This document shows positions 1-8,476 of a stretch of 64,000 bases of DNA, piece after piece. Position 1 is the stretch's first letter. Each line of letters opens with the position of its first letter. The position numbers and the translations under genes are program-made. Origin of the DNA: Niastella populi (GTDB lineage Bacteria; Bacteroidota; Bacteroidia; Chitinophagales; Chitinophagaceae); assembly GCF_002078015.1 (NCBI RefSeq), contig NZ_LWBP01000254.1:1-64000 (forward strand). The letters run 5' to 3'. The notes below the pieces were generated by a model, which had not been told where the DNA came from, did no database searches, and was given only the letters and a program-made list of their open reading frames with translations.

Positions 1-40
1 ACGGTGGGTCAACATGGACAGGAATCTACAAGTTCTTACA

Positions 41-119
41 AAAAAAGCCGGTTTTTGCCAACTCAAATTTTCCCAAATAATGAAAATTAAAAAAAGTTGC
101 CCTAACCGGCGGCTTTTTT
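41..119. repeat. Long-range inverted repeat upstream of GH3 gene
   Basis: AAAAAAGCC at 41-49 followed by GGTT can pair with AACC at 104-107 and GGCTTTTTT at 111-119, leaving a three-base bulge and a loop of about 50 bases. The right arm ends in six T, so it may act as a terminator for a gene lying before the window. The long loop makes this weak. Confidence 0.25.
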
Positions 120-183
120 CTTTTGCCCCATGCAGCATTCCCTAATCTTTGCAAAATGTGCAATATATCAGGCTAAAAACCTT

Positions 184-191
184 TAATTTTG
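184..191 (+). promoter_or_regulatory. Putative -7 box of GH3 gene promoter
   Basis: TAATTTTG matches the Bacteroidota -7 consensus TAnnTTTG exactly and lies 32 bases before the ATG at 224. I see no well-placed -33 TTTG, so only the -7 element is claimed. Confidence 0.4.
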
Positions 192-223
192 GTTTAATGC
201 CTGACCAAACGGGCAGTTAATTA

Positions 224-1762
224 ATGGCCCTAATTGATATCTCTTTACCCCGGTCGGTTGCCCGTGCGTTGCGATTACCAGCGAAATCACCCAGGCGGCA
301 GCAGATAAGGGTGCTAAAGAAATTGCTGAAAAAAGCCCGGTTTACCGAATTCGGTCAAAAATACCGGTTCGATGAGATCCTATTGAGCAAACACGCCGGG
401 AAAAAATTCCAGCAACTGGTCCCTACCTATGATTACAACAAGATTTATGCTGAATGGTGGCATAAAACCCTTGAAGGAAAAAGGGATATTTGCTGGCCCG
501 GAAAGATCAAATATTTTGCCCTTAGCTCCGGAACTTCCGAATCTGCAAGTAAGTATATACCCATTACAAACGACCTGATGCGGGGTAACCGTATCGTCAT
601 GATAAAGCAATTGCTTTCTTTACGCACCTACCACGATATTCCTGTAAAAAGTATTGGCAAAGGATGGCTAATGCTGGGCGGTAGTACCGACCTGCAAAAA
701 GGTCCGGGTTACTACGCCGGCGACCTTAGCGGCATAACCGCCAAAAAGGTTCCGTTCTGGTTCTCCCCTTTTTATAAACCCGGGAAAAAGATTGCCCGTA
801 CCCGTGACTGGAACAGTAAAATTGAAGCCATTGTTGAAGAAGCACCCAATTGGGACATTGGTTTTGTGGTGGGCGTTCCGGCCTGGATCCAGATGTGTAT
901 GGAAAAGATCATTGAACGTTATCAGCTGAATTCCATTCACGACATGTGGCCGAACCTTGCGTTCTTCGTTCATGGCGGCGTTTCGTTCGAACCCTATAAA
1001 CACGGCTTTAATAAACTGGTGGCCAAACCGCTTACGTTTATTGAAACCTACCTGGCGTCGGAAGGGTTTATTGCATACCAGGACCGCCAGGATACGCATG
1101 GCATGAAGCTGGCCCTGAATGATCATATCTTCTTCGAATTCGTTCCGTTCAACAACGATAATTTCGACGCTGACGGCAACCTGGTTGAAAACCCGGAAGC
1201 ACTGATGATACACCAGGTGGAGGAAGGGAAAGACTACGCCATTTTGCTAAGCACTACTGCCGGCGCATGGCGTTACCTGATTGGCGATACGGTTCGGTTT
1301 GTTGATAAAGAGCGTTGCGAAATTATCATCACCGGCCGCACCAAACACTTTTTGAGCCTTGTAGGCGAACACCTTAGTGTTGATAATATGAATAAGGCCA
1401 TAAAACTGGCCAGTGAAGAATTGAATGTAAACATTCCTGAATATACAGTAGCCGGTATTCCTCATGGTTTGTTCTTTGCCCATCAATGGTGGATTGCCTG
1501 TGACGATGCAGTTGATCCTGAATTACTGCGTCAGAAAATTGACGACAGCCTCAAAGAATTGAACGACGACTATGCCGTAGAAAGAAACAGTGCGCTGAAG
1601 GAGGTATATCTGAACGTTTTACCTGTTTCAAAGTTCATGGAGTTTATGCATTTAAAGGGAAAGATAGGCGGACAACACAAATTTCCACGTGTTATGAAAG
1701 GTAAGATGTTCGAAGACTGGGCAACATTTATTGAAACCGGTACCATTTCGAAACCAGCATAA
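224..1762 (+). CDS. GH3-family acyl-adenylating protein
   Basis: A 512-residue member of the GH3 (auxin-responsive promoter) family, in the ANL-like adenylate-forming fold. Plant members conjugate amino acids to acyl acids through an acyl-AMP; the bacterial substrates are largely unknown. The three ATP/AMP motifs are visible: SSGTS at residues 101-105, YLASEGF at 276-282 and YLIGDTV at 351-357, followed by GRTKHFLSLVGEHLS from 371, which marks the start of the mobile C-terminal domain. Length is close to the family norm. There is no signal peptide, so it should be cytoplasmic. It stands alone on this strand, and a dispersed inverted repeat follows it. Family assignment is firm; the reaction in this organism is not known. 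Confidence 0.9.
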   Translation: MALIDISLPRSVARALRLPAKSPRRQQIRVLKKLLKKARFTEFGQKYRFDEILLSKHAGKKFQQLVPTYDYNKIYAEWWHKTLEGKRDICWPGKIKYFALSSGTSESASKYIPITNDLMRGNRIVMIKQLLSLRTYHDIPVKSIGKGWLMLGGSTDLQKGPGYYAGDLSGITAKKVPFWFSPFYKPGKKIARTRDWNSKIEAIVEEAPNWDIGFVVGVPAWIQMCMEKIIERYQLNSIHDMWPNLAFFVHGGVSFEPYKHGFNKLVAKPLTFIETYLASEGFIAYQDRQDTHGMKLALNDHIFFEFVPFNNDNFDADGNLVENPEALMIHQVEEGKDYAILLSTTAGAWRYLIGDTVRFVDKERCEIIITGRTKHFLSLVGEHLSVDNMNKAIKLASEELNVNIPEYTVAGIPHGLFFAHQWWIACDDAVDPELLRQKIDDSLKELNDDYAVERNSALKEVYLNVLPVSKFMEFMHLKGKIGGQHKFPRVMKGKMFEDWATFIETGTISKPA

Positions 1763-1764
1763 AA

Positions 1765-1859
1765 ATTTCTGATTTTCGATTTTAGTGATTTTGAGATTTT
1801 ATGAAATGCCCGTGGTAGTAAGAAATCTCTAAATCTTCTAAATTCCCGAAATCAGAAAT
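1765..1859. repeat. Extended AT-rich inverted repeat
   Basis: ATTTCTGATTTTCG (1765-1778) pairs with CGAAATCAGAAAT (1847-1859), and inside it GATTTTGAGATTT (1787-1799) pairs with AAATCTCTAAATC (1822-1834), both with single mismatches. The apex carries ATGAAATGCCCGT. There is no T-run, so it is unlikely to be an intrinsic terminator. Parts of the core recur at 12971-13016 and 47209-47251. Confidence 0.6.
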
Positions 1860-1918
1860 CCCCAATATGTTACCTACCTTGCGTACACGTATAACTAAAA
1901 TCGGAATATTTATAAGGC

Positions 1919-2560
1919 ATGTGGCAAGCCATAATTAGTGGGTTAACGCTGGGATGTATCCTTGCTCTCTCTGTAGGGCCCGTAATATTTACCGTAATTA
2001 AGCAAAGTTTAAATAATGGACATACCGGCGGGCTGGCCTTTGTTACCGGGGTATGGATCAGTGATATTGTTCTTGTTATAGTAAGCAATGCCTTCTCCTC
2101 TTTTGTTACCGGGCTAATGGCTTATAAGAATGTCATCGGTTATTTGGGCAGCACCTTCCTGGTAGGGGTTGGCGTTTACTATCTGTTCTTCAAAAAAGTA
2201 ACCCTTCGAACCGATGCCGACGGCAATGCCCTGAAGGTTCGCAAACTCGATATGTTGAAGATCCTTTCAAGCGGGTTTTTACTGAATACCCTTAACCCCA
2301 GTATTTTTCTCTTCTGGCTGGGAACCGCATCTGCTTTCGCAAAATATACTTTCAATCAACGGCTGCTGATCTTCTCCGTTTGCCTGGCTGTTAATATAGC
2401 TGCTGATATCTTTAAAGTGATGCTGGCCGGTAAACTGCGCAACAAGCTTACCCTGCATAACATTTCATTGATAAATAAAGTGTCTGGCGTGATACTGGTT
2501 GGTTTTGGGATAGCGCTTTTTTATGCTTCTTTTTTCATGCCCGACAGGATCATGAATTGA
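1919..2560 (+). CDS. LysE family translocator
   Basis: A 213-residue integral membrane protein of the LysE/RhtB exporter superfamily, which exports amino acids or related small molecules using the proton gradient. The N-terminus has the typical LysE pattern with GLTLGCILALSVGPVIFTVI at about residues 8-27, followed by the ITGVW-like segment FVTGVWISD. Five to six hydrophobic segments are spread along the chain, and LNTLNPSIFLFWLG near residue 125 matches the family's conserved LxNPKxxLFW region. Length is normal. It is monocistronic, between the GH3 gene and a secreted protein. Substrate cannot be told from sequence. Confidence 0.85.
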   Translation: MWQAIISGLTLGCILALSVGPVIFTVIKQSLNNGHTGGLAFVTGVWISDIVLVIVSNAFSSFVTGLMAYKNVIGYLGSTFLVGVGVYYLFFKKVTLRTDADGNALKVRKLDMLKILSSGFLLNTLNPSIFLFWLGTASAFAKYTFNQRLLIFSVCLAVNIAADIFKVMLAGKLRNKLTLHNISLINKVSGVILVGFGIALFYASFFMPDRIMN

Positions 2561-2659
2561 TCTGTACAGGTTGGCTTGTTCAAGGCTGCCATTTGCGGCC
2601 GGTCTCTTTAACAAATCATTAGTTAAATTACAAAAAGGCGCTCTGTAACTTGTTGCCGA

Positions 2660-3235
2660 ATGAAGAAAGCTTTACTATTTATATTACTGCTATCTGTAAC
2701 AGAAGTGACCTTATCACAAACCTCCGATTTTGTCGTATTAAAAAAACGCAATAACAGAACGATAAAGACCTATTATCCGGGCGCTTTTCTAGCTGCACAA
2801 ACATATAACGGGTTTTCAATAAATGGATTTATAAAAGATATTCGAAACGACACTATAATAGTTCTTCAACAGGAACGCCGTTTAACGGGTACCGAATTCG
2901 GTTCTTCCCTCGATACCTTCTCGTACACCATTGGTATAGACTATCATGAAATAAAGACCTTTCATTATACGAGCCGGTATACCTGGGGCCGCAAACGGGG
3001 TTTTGCCCAAATAACCCTTCCCCGCCTGATGAAGGTGGGTGGCGTGGGTTTCCTGATCCTCGAGCTGGTAAACACCGCTTACCGCAAGGAATCTATCACT
3101 GCAAATAATAAGATAGTTCCATTAGGGATAGCTGCCGGCGTAGCCGCAACAGGCTTTGCAATAACTTACTTTCAGAATAAAAGCGACAAAGCCGGGGGAA
3201 AATACAAAGTGGTATATGTGAAAAATTCAAAATAA
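2660..3235 (+). CDS. Secreted/membrane hypothetical protein
   Basis: A 191-residue protein I do not recognise. Residues 1-19 form a signal peptide (MKKALLFILLLSVTEVTLS) with likely cleavage before Gln20. The middle (residues 25-120) looks like a beta-rich domain with DYHEIKTFHY. Two hydrophobic stretches follow at about 126-140 (VGGVGFLILELVNTA) and 152-171, ending in a basic tail. It may therefore sit in the inner membrane with a periplasmic domain. It precedes mtgA by 80 bases on the same strand, which suggests but does not prove an envelope role. Confidence 0.7.
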   Translation: MKKALLFILLLSVTEVTLSQTSDFVVLKKRNNRTIKTYYPGAFLAAQTYNGFSINGFIKDIRNDTIIVLQQERRLTGTEFGSSLDTFSYTIGIDYHEIKTFHYTSRYTWGRKRGFAQITLPRLMKVGGVGFLILELVNTAYRKESITANNKIVPLGIAAGVAATGFAITYFQNKSDKAGGKYKVVYVKNSK

Positions 3236-3315
3236 GAAAATATACCGGGCTTATATAACGTTAAAGGAACAGCAATCAAAATTGTTATCTTGCAGGCCAA
3301 AGAAGTTCCTTACTC

Positions 3316-4020
3316 ATGTCAACTACAACGAAAGAAAAAGCCCTTCGCATCTGGCGCATAATTAAACGGACTTTGATCTTTCTGATACTTTTTCAGTTTT
3401 TTTATATCCTCCTTTTAAAGTGGGTTGACCCGCCTTTTACCTTAACACAGTTGGGTAGCTTATTTACCGGCAATGGGTTAAAGCGGGATTATGTCGACAT
3501 GAAGCAGGTTTCTTCCTATGGCCGCTTATCGTTCATTGCCGCTGAAGACCAGTTATTCCCCGATCATAATGGGTTCGACTGGAAGAGCATCAATAAGGCA
3601 ATGGAATATAACAAAAAGAAACCCAATCGTATAAAAGGCGCTTCAACCATTAGCCAGCAGGTTGCCAAAAATGTTTTCCTGTGGCAGGGCCGCAACTGGT
3701 TCCGCAAGGGCCTTGAGGTATATTTCACCTTTATGATCGAATTGTTATGGGGTAAACAACGCATTATGGAAATGTACCTGAACGTTTCTGAAATGGGCCC
3801 CGGGATATTTGGAATTGAAGCGGCGGCACAAAATTATTTTAAGAAGCCTGCCAAAAAGCTCACCCGCCAGGAAGCGGCCATGATAGCATCGTGCATGCCT
3901 AATCCAAAAAAATATACCGTAAAGCCTTTGTCGAGGTACGTTGCCAACCGGTACCCCTGGGTGATGAAACAAATGGCCTTTCTGCAAAACGATCCCGATA
4001 TTCAAAAGATCCTGCAATGA
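3316..4020 (+). CDS. mtgA: Monofunctional peptidoglycan glycosyltransferase
   Basis: A 234-residue GT51 enzyme that polymerises lipid II into glycan strands without an attached transpeptidase. One N-terminal transmembrane segment lies at residues 17-36. The GT51 motifs follow in order: the catalytic-Glu motif AAEDQLFPDHNGFDW (Glu77), GASTISQQVAKNVFLW from 108, and the segment RKGLEVYFTFMIELLWGKQR from 130, then EMYLNVSEMGPGIFGIEAAA. Length fits MtgA. Its TGA ends at 4020, directly against the reverse-strand stop of the next gene at 4021, so the two converge with no intergenic base. Confidence 0.95.
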   Translation: MSTTTKEKALRIWRIIKRTLIFLILFQFFYILLLKWVDPPFTLTQLGSLFTGNGLKRDYVDMKQVSSYGRLSFIAAEDQLFPDHNGFDWKSINKAMEYNKKKPNRIKGASTISQQVAKNVFLWQGRNWFRKGLEVYFTFMIELLWGKQRIMEMYLNVSEMGPGIFGIEAAAQNYFKKPAKKLTRQEAAMIASCMPNPKKYTVKPLSRYVANRYPWVMKQMAFLQNDPDIQKILQ

Positions 4021-5694
4021 TCATTCAACACACAGCTCAAACTCGGTACTGTTAATTGATGGAAATCCCGGCAGCATGGAGCCGATACATAACCGGGCAC
4101 TATATGTTCCTGCAACCACATCGCGCGGAATACGTATGGTAAGCTCAAAACTGACCCCTGTTAGCTTTTGAACAGTGGCTCCCGAATTGATCAATGTTTT
4201 TACATCACCGTCTTCGTATAGCACCAGCCATACAGGCGTTTGGCAATAAGCAGGTTGTTGAAATAAAGGCATATAATTGCCCGGAACCGAAACCTTCGAA
4301 TTTACTTTAACGGCGCCCTTTTTCACCGCGGTGCATTTAATTTCAGTAAATAATACCCGCGAAAAGGAATAGAAATTTTGATGAATACCATCCTGCGGAA
4401 AGGGCCAGCCATGTGGGTTGAAAAGCCGCCTGAAATAATCGTTGTTATCGGGCACATCCATATAAACCGTTTTACCCATCAATGAATCTTCAACCGGCCA
4501 CATATTGAAATTGTTTCGGCGGTAATATGGCGAGTTCAATGAAAACGCCGGCATCCCCGAATAGAACCAGTACTTCGATGCCTTTTGATAAGTATCGATA
4601 AACACTACAGGCAGATTGCCCGCTTTCCTGTGCATCTCGGTTGTCCATGTACGGTTACCGTGAAACTCGTTGCGTTTTATCCACGGTATTGGCGGAAACC
4701 ACGACATGATATAAAGCCGCACTGCTATGATAACCAGCAGGGTGATGGGTATACTTCTATAGATCCATTTTTGTAAACGGTAGTTCTTTACCAGATATCG
4801 ATGGCTTAACACCATTAACGGTATAAAGGCTGCCACTGTCCAGTTAGCCTCAACGCGTCCCTTGTAGGTGCTTAAAAGAAAAACTATATAGGTGCCTGCC
4901 AGGGTGAATTGCATGGCCCGTTCAAGATATGAATATGGGCGGTAGCGGAAGGTTGCCCATAACAGGAACCAACCAATGACGGGGCCGGCAAAAGCTATTT
5001 GTGCAACCAGGTATTCGATTGTAAAAGCGAACCTGTAATTTGCCGCATTGCGCTCGAACAAATGGAATTGAATAGAAGGAAAATTATGCTGGTACTGCCA
5101 GTACAGGTGCGGGGCAAAAAGTACCAGGCAAACCAGTGCCGCAACATATGTGTTTATGTTTACAAATAATTTCAGGTTCGATAGCAGTACAAAAAATATA
5201 ACTAGCACGCCATGATACTTGCTGTACAACATACACGCCATACATATACCCAGCAGGATGGCGTTGGAAATATTATTATTTTGAAGGAACCGTTGATAAA
5301 GCCAGAAGAAAAGTACTACGAAGAATAACAATGGCGTATCAGGTACGGCAATAAAACCGCCTACCTGAGCAACGGCAACAGAGGTGGCCACCGCGTAAAA
5401 TAACAGATCGTCTTTTTTACAGGTAAGTTGATGTACAACAAATACAGTGGCTGTATTTAATATCAGAACAAATAACCGAACGCCCACCTCGTTTTGAAAA
5501 ATGGCGTAACCCGCTTTTATCATAGCGGCGATCATGGGAGGATGATCAAAATACCCCCAATCGATAAATCGGGAATACACCCAGTAATAGGCCTCATCGT
5601 CGAAGAGTTCAGTATTAGCAGCTTGTATAAAACTCAATAACGCCCATCCGACATAGAAAACCAACCTGTGATTTCTTAGCAGCGCGTTTTGCAT
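4021..5694 (-). CDS. GT39-like membrane glycosyltransferase (ArnT/PMT type)
   Basis: A 557-residue polytopic membrane protein of the dolichyl-phosphate-mannose mannosyltransferase/ArnT superfamily. Such enzymes move a sugar from a polyprenyl-phosphate donor to lipid or protein acceptors at the outer face of the inner membrane. The first periplasmic loop carries the diagnostic acidic motif FDDEAYYW (31-38) and YFDHPPM (48-54). About ten hydrophobic helices fill residues 10-340, and the last 200 residues form a soluble, mostly beta domain. It may belong with envelope glycan or lipid modification. It converges with mtgA and is transcribed away from the NR-kinase gene start region on the same strand. 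Acceptor and donor unknown. Confidence 0.85.
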   Translation of the reverse strand: MQNALLRNHRLVFYVGWALLSFIQAANTELFDDEAYYWVYSRFIDWGYFDHPPMIAAMIKAGYAIFQNEVGVRLFVLILNTATVFVVHQLTCKKDDLLFYAVATSVAVAQVGGFIAVPDTPLLFFVVLFFWLYQRFLQNNNISNAILLGICMACMLYSKYHGVLVIFFVLLSNLKLFVNINTYVAALVCLVLFAPHLYWQYQHNFPSIQFHLFERNAANYRFAFTIEYLVAQIAFAGPVIGWFLLWATFRYRPYSYLERAMQFTLAGTYIVFLLSTYKGRVEANWTVAAFIPLMVLSHRYLVKNYRLQKWIYRSIPITLLVIIAVRLYIMSWFPPIPWIKRNEFHGNRTWTTEMHRKAGNLPVVFIDTYQKASKYWFYSGMPAFSLNSPYYRRNNFNMWPVEDSLMGKTVYMDVPDNNDYFRRLFNPHGWPFPQDGIHQNFYSFSRVLFTEIKCTAVKKGAVKVNSKVSVPGNYMPLFQQPAYCQTPVWLVLYEDGDVKTLINSGATVQKLTGVSFELTIRIPRDVVAGTYSARLCIGSMLPGFPSINSTEFELCVE

Positions 5695-5726
5695 ATTGCA
5701 TCAACAAAGCAACAATTGAAACGGTT

Positions 5727-6260
5727 CTATTGTATAAATAAATCGTTTACCGCCTGAATGGCTTTTTGGAACCGTTCATCATAATTCCCCGATATCTCTA
5801 CCCAGGGAACCGGTTGATCAGTGAGTATGTTTTTGTATATCGCATATAATTCCTGCCGCGGAGCCAGGTCGGGATACTCTCTTAATGCATCATGTGTCCA
5901 GGGCAGGTCAATATTGCATAAAAGGTATAAATCATATTTTCTTTTTGTAATCTGATCCAGTATCCACGGGTGGCATTTACCAAAAACAAATTCGCACCAC
6001 ACTTTCATTACATATTGATCGGTATCGATAAACAGCAGCTTTGAGGCAGGTGTGGCTTTTTCGATATAGCTTTCTTCCAGCAACAGCTGGCCTCTGGCAA
6101 TGGTAAGCAAATCCTCATAAGTGTATTCAGTGCCATGTTGTATCAGGTACTCACGGGCGAATTCCGGCACCCAACTGGTGCTATAATGTTTTGCCAGCTG
6201 TTCGCTTAACGTACTTTTTCCCGTTGACTCCGGACCAATGATCACTACTTTTTTCATCAA
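5727..6260 (-). CDS. NadR-type ribosylnicotinamide kinase-like ATPase
   Basis: A 177-residue P-loop kinase resembling the C-terminal kinase domain of NadR, which phosphorylates nicotinamide riboside to NMN. The Walker A is GPESTGKST (9-17); FIDTDQYVMKVWCEFVFG near residue 73 and the lid-like stretch around DLPWTHDALREYP are typical of this domain. The NMN-adenylyltransferase half of full NadR is absent, so the protein is a stand-alone kinase. It starts six bases after the pnuC stop on the same strand, so the two are almost certainly one operon and form an uptake-plus-trapping route for nicotinamide riboside. Confidence 0.85.
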   Translation of the reverse strand: MMKKVVIIGPESTGKSTLSEQLAKHYSTSWVPEFAREYLIQHGTEYTYEDLLTIARGQLLLEESYIEKATPASKLLFIDTDQYVMKVWCEFVFGKCHPWILDQITKRKYDLYLLCNIDLPWTHDALREYPDLAPRQELYAIYKNILTDQPVPWVEISGNYDERFQKAIQAVNDLFIQ

Positions 6261-6266
6261 AATCTT

Positions 6267-6935
6267 TTAATGTTTTTTGCCCTGAAGTTCAGCCCCTTCC
6301 TGAAATGCTTTACCGTGTTGCAATGCCCGTCTTTTCCATTCAAACAAACCAAATACGGCCATTACAAATAAGATGAAGTAGAATACGCTGGTAAAAACAT
6401 ATTGTTTGGCGAAGTATAAAGGTATGGAGGCAATGTTAGTAGCTATCCACCAGTACCAGCTTTCCACTTTCTTTTTAGCCATCAGCCACATGCCGGTGAA
6501 TGCGGTAGCAGACGCAAAAGCATCGGCCCAGGGAATAGTGGCCGAGTCGAATGCTCTTCTCAGCCAGGTGAGCGCGCTGAAGATCGCGATATAGAAAAAG
6601 GCAAAGAACAGTAATTGTTGTAACCATTCGCGCCGGTTACTGAATTGCACCGTTACCACGTAGTGTTGTTGCCTGTCTTTTTTCAGCCAAAGCACCCAGC
6701 CGTATATACTCATAACAGTATAATACAGATTAACGCTGGCCTCGCCATATAAACTCCGCTCGGCGCTCAGGAATATATAAATGACGGTGCTGATAAGGCC
6801 CACCGGGTATACCCATATATTTTCAATGCGTGAGAACCATACGCTCGCAATGCCCGAAAACACCGCAATGTATTCGGGAAGTGTGGTGGCGCGCATGCCT
6901 TCTACAAATTGGTTCAGGAACTGCTCGAATGTCAT
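6267..6935 (-). CDS. pnuC: PnuC family nicotinamide riboside transporter
   Basis: A 222-residue membrane protein of the PnuC family, with about seven hydrophobic segments and many aromatic residues. PnuC carriers allow facilitated diffusion of a vitamin that is then trapped by phosphorylation; relatives import thiamine (PnuT) or riboflavin (PnuX). The conserved region FSRIENIWVYPVGLISTVIY begins near residue 34, and ATAFTGMWLMAKKKVESWYW matches the conserved second half. The coupled NadR-like kinase downstream argues for nicotinamide riboside rather than thiamine, and I see no TPP riboswitch in the leader. Its start is divergent from the SDR gene, with 106 bases between. Confidence 0.88.
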   Translation of the reverse strand: MTFEQFLNQFVEGMRATTLPEYIAVFSGIASVWFSRIENIWVYPVGLISTVIYIFLSAERSLYGEASVNLYYTVMSIYGWVLWLKKDRQQHYVVTVQFSNRREWLQQLLFFAFFYIAIFSALTWLRRAFDSATIPWADAFASATAFTGMWLMAKKKVESWYWWIATNIASIPLYFAKQYVFTSVFYFILFVMAVFGLFEWKRRALQHGKAFQEGAELQGKKH

Positions 6936-7041
6936 TGTGTAAAAAAATGCAATTTAATTCTATTGACAATATAATAACGGATGAGGTATTCTCTGCATTC
7001 CGGCCTGTTTTACGATATTTGGCCATTAAATATTTTACCCC

Positions 7042-7869
7042 TTGAGTTATTTTTCCAATAAAACCGTTTGGATTACCGGCGCTTCTTCGGGTATTGGCGA
7101 AGCGCTTACCTATGAACTTGTAAAACAGGGCGCAAACGTCATTATTTCGTCCCGCCGGGAAGAAGAGTTGAAACGTGTGCAGCAGCAGGCCTGTCAGAAC
7201 GGGTTGTCCGGGCAGACCGGTGCATCGAATGTATATGTGCTTCCGCTCGATCTGGAGGCGGCCGGTTCCTTTCCCGCAAAAGTACAGGAAGCCATTGGCG
7301 CGTTTGCCCAAATTGACATTATGATCCATAACGGTGGCATTAGCCAGCGATCGAAGGTAAAGGATACCCTGCCGGCTGTGCAACGGAAAGTAATGGAAGT
7401 TGACTATTTCAGCTATATAGAGCTTACCCGCCTTTTATTGCCGCACATGCAGCAACGAAAAACGGGTCACATAATAGCGATCAGCAGTGTAATGGGAAAA
7501 ATAGGAACGCCTATGCGTTCAGCCTATGCTGCGGCCAAACATGCCCTGCATGGTTTTTTCGACTGCCTGCGTGCAGAAGTATGGCGCGATAATATAAAAG
7601 TTACGTTGATAATGCCGGGGTATATAAGAACGCAGGTTTCACTGAATGCGGTTACTGCTTCGGGCGGGAAGTTAAATGAGCTGGGGAAGAATATTGGGAA
7701 CGGTTACCCGGCCGGTAAAACGGCGCAGCAGATTCTGAAGGCAATACGAAAAGGAAAATTTGAAAAATATGTTGGCCGCCCTTTGTCGCAGGAATGGATG
7801 GCAATACACCTGATGCGTCTTTTTCCCACACTGGCCTTTAAGATCTTTAGAAATGCCGTACCGGAATAG
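7042..7869 (+). CDS. SDR family NAD(P)-dependent oxidoreductase
   Basis: A 275-residue classical short-chain dehydrogenase/reductase. The nucleotide-binding TGASSGIG is at 12-19, the structural HNGG at 96-99, and the catalytic Ser-Tyr-Lys set is Ser148/149, Tyr162 and Lys166 in YAAAK. The start is TTG at 7042; no in-frame ATG lies before the glycine motif, so this start is needed to keep the Rossmann fold. The C-terminal part contains the GYIRTQVSLNA pattern of DHRS7-like enzymes that act on lipids or steroids, but the substrate is unknown. Its last 23 bases overlap the 3' end of the reverse-strand SRPBCC gene. Confidence 0.9.
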   Translation: MSYFSNKTVWITGASSGIGEALTYELVKQGANVIISSRREEELKRVQQQACQNGLSGQTGASNVYVLPLDLEAAGSFPAKVQEAIGAFAQIDIMIHNGGISQRSKVKDTLPAVQRKVMEVDYFSYIELTRLLLPHMQQRKTGHIIAISSVMGKIGTPMRSAYAAAKHALHGFFDCLRAEVWRDNIKVTLIMPGYIRTQVSLNAVTASGGKLNELGKNIGNGYPAGKTAQQILKAIRKGKFEKYVGRPLSQEWMAIHLMRLFPTLAFKIFRNAVPE

Positions 7870-8401
7870 TACCATCGTACAATTCGCAAAACTTTTTAAG
7901 ATTGATCAATCCTTCGGCAAACTGACGCTTCAGGTTTTTATGGATCACAAAGCCCATTAACCGGCCTATGGGATAAGGCAACATGCCACTGTTTTGCCAG
8001 GTAACTTTTGTTTCCCCGATACCCCAGTCTTCAAAAAGCCAGTTATCGCGGGCAATGGTTCTTATTGGTTTTATAAATTCCAGATCGAAGTGAATATGCT
8101 TTTCATCGATATCACGAAGGGTAAGGCTGCCCGTGCCGATCTTGCTATCTTTCCAAGAATATTTATGCCCGGGCCTTTTCGACGTACCGGTTATGGTGGG
8201 TTTACTTTGAGCGCCTTTTGGCTGCCAGGGATTCCATTGAATGTGATTATGAAAATCAGCTACTTTGTCCATCACAAAAGCGCATGGCTTTTTTATTATA
8301 GCCGACTTCTCTATAAAATACCCATTTGGTAAAAATAGTGCTATGATCAGGAGTAGCACTGTCACAACCACTAATGCCCCTAAAATATACAGAAAGGTCA
8401 T
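7847..8401 (-). CDS. SRPBCC (START-like) membrane-anchored protein
   Basis: A 184-residue protein with one N-terminal transmembrane helix (about residues 3-25) followed by an SRPBCC/polyketide-cyclase-like domain that forms a hydrophobic ligand cavity. Supporting segments are VADFHNHIQWNPWQPKG, the Trp-rich WNPW element near residue 55, and a long final helix (LMGFVIHKNLKRQFAEGLINL). Such single-helix SRPBCC proteins are common in Bacteroidota and have no assigned role. Its stop lies inside the coding end of the convergent SDR gene. Confidence 0.75.
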   Translation of the reverse strand: MTFLYILGALVVVTVLLLIIALFLPNGYFIEKSAIIKKPCAFVMDKVADFHNHIQWNPWQPKGAQSKPTITGTSKRPGHKYSWKDSKIGTGSLTLRDIDEKHIHFDLEFIKPIRTIARDNWLFEDWGIGETKVTWQNSGMLPYPIGRLMGFVIHKNLKRQFAEGLINLKKFCELYDGTIPVRHF

Positions 8402-8476
8402 AAACCTGCTGTTTTGCTGAATTTACTGCATTCCCGCAATACAGCCAAGCATGGTTGATATTTTACCGTCGTAAAA

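Noticed and set aside
668-1213. 181-codon minus-strand frame opposite the GH3 gene.
   Set aside because: Antisense shadow; the GH3 motifs fix the other strand as coding.
6936-7041. TPP or NAD-type riboswitch upstream of pnuC.
   Set aside because: No CUGAGA-type thiamine-box core or other known aptamer pattern could be seen.
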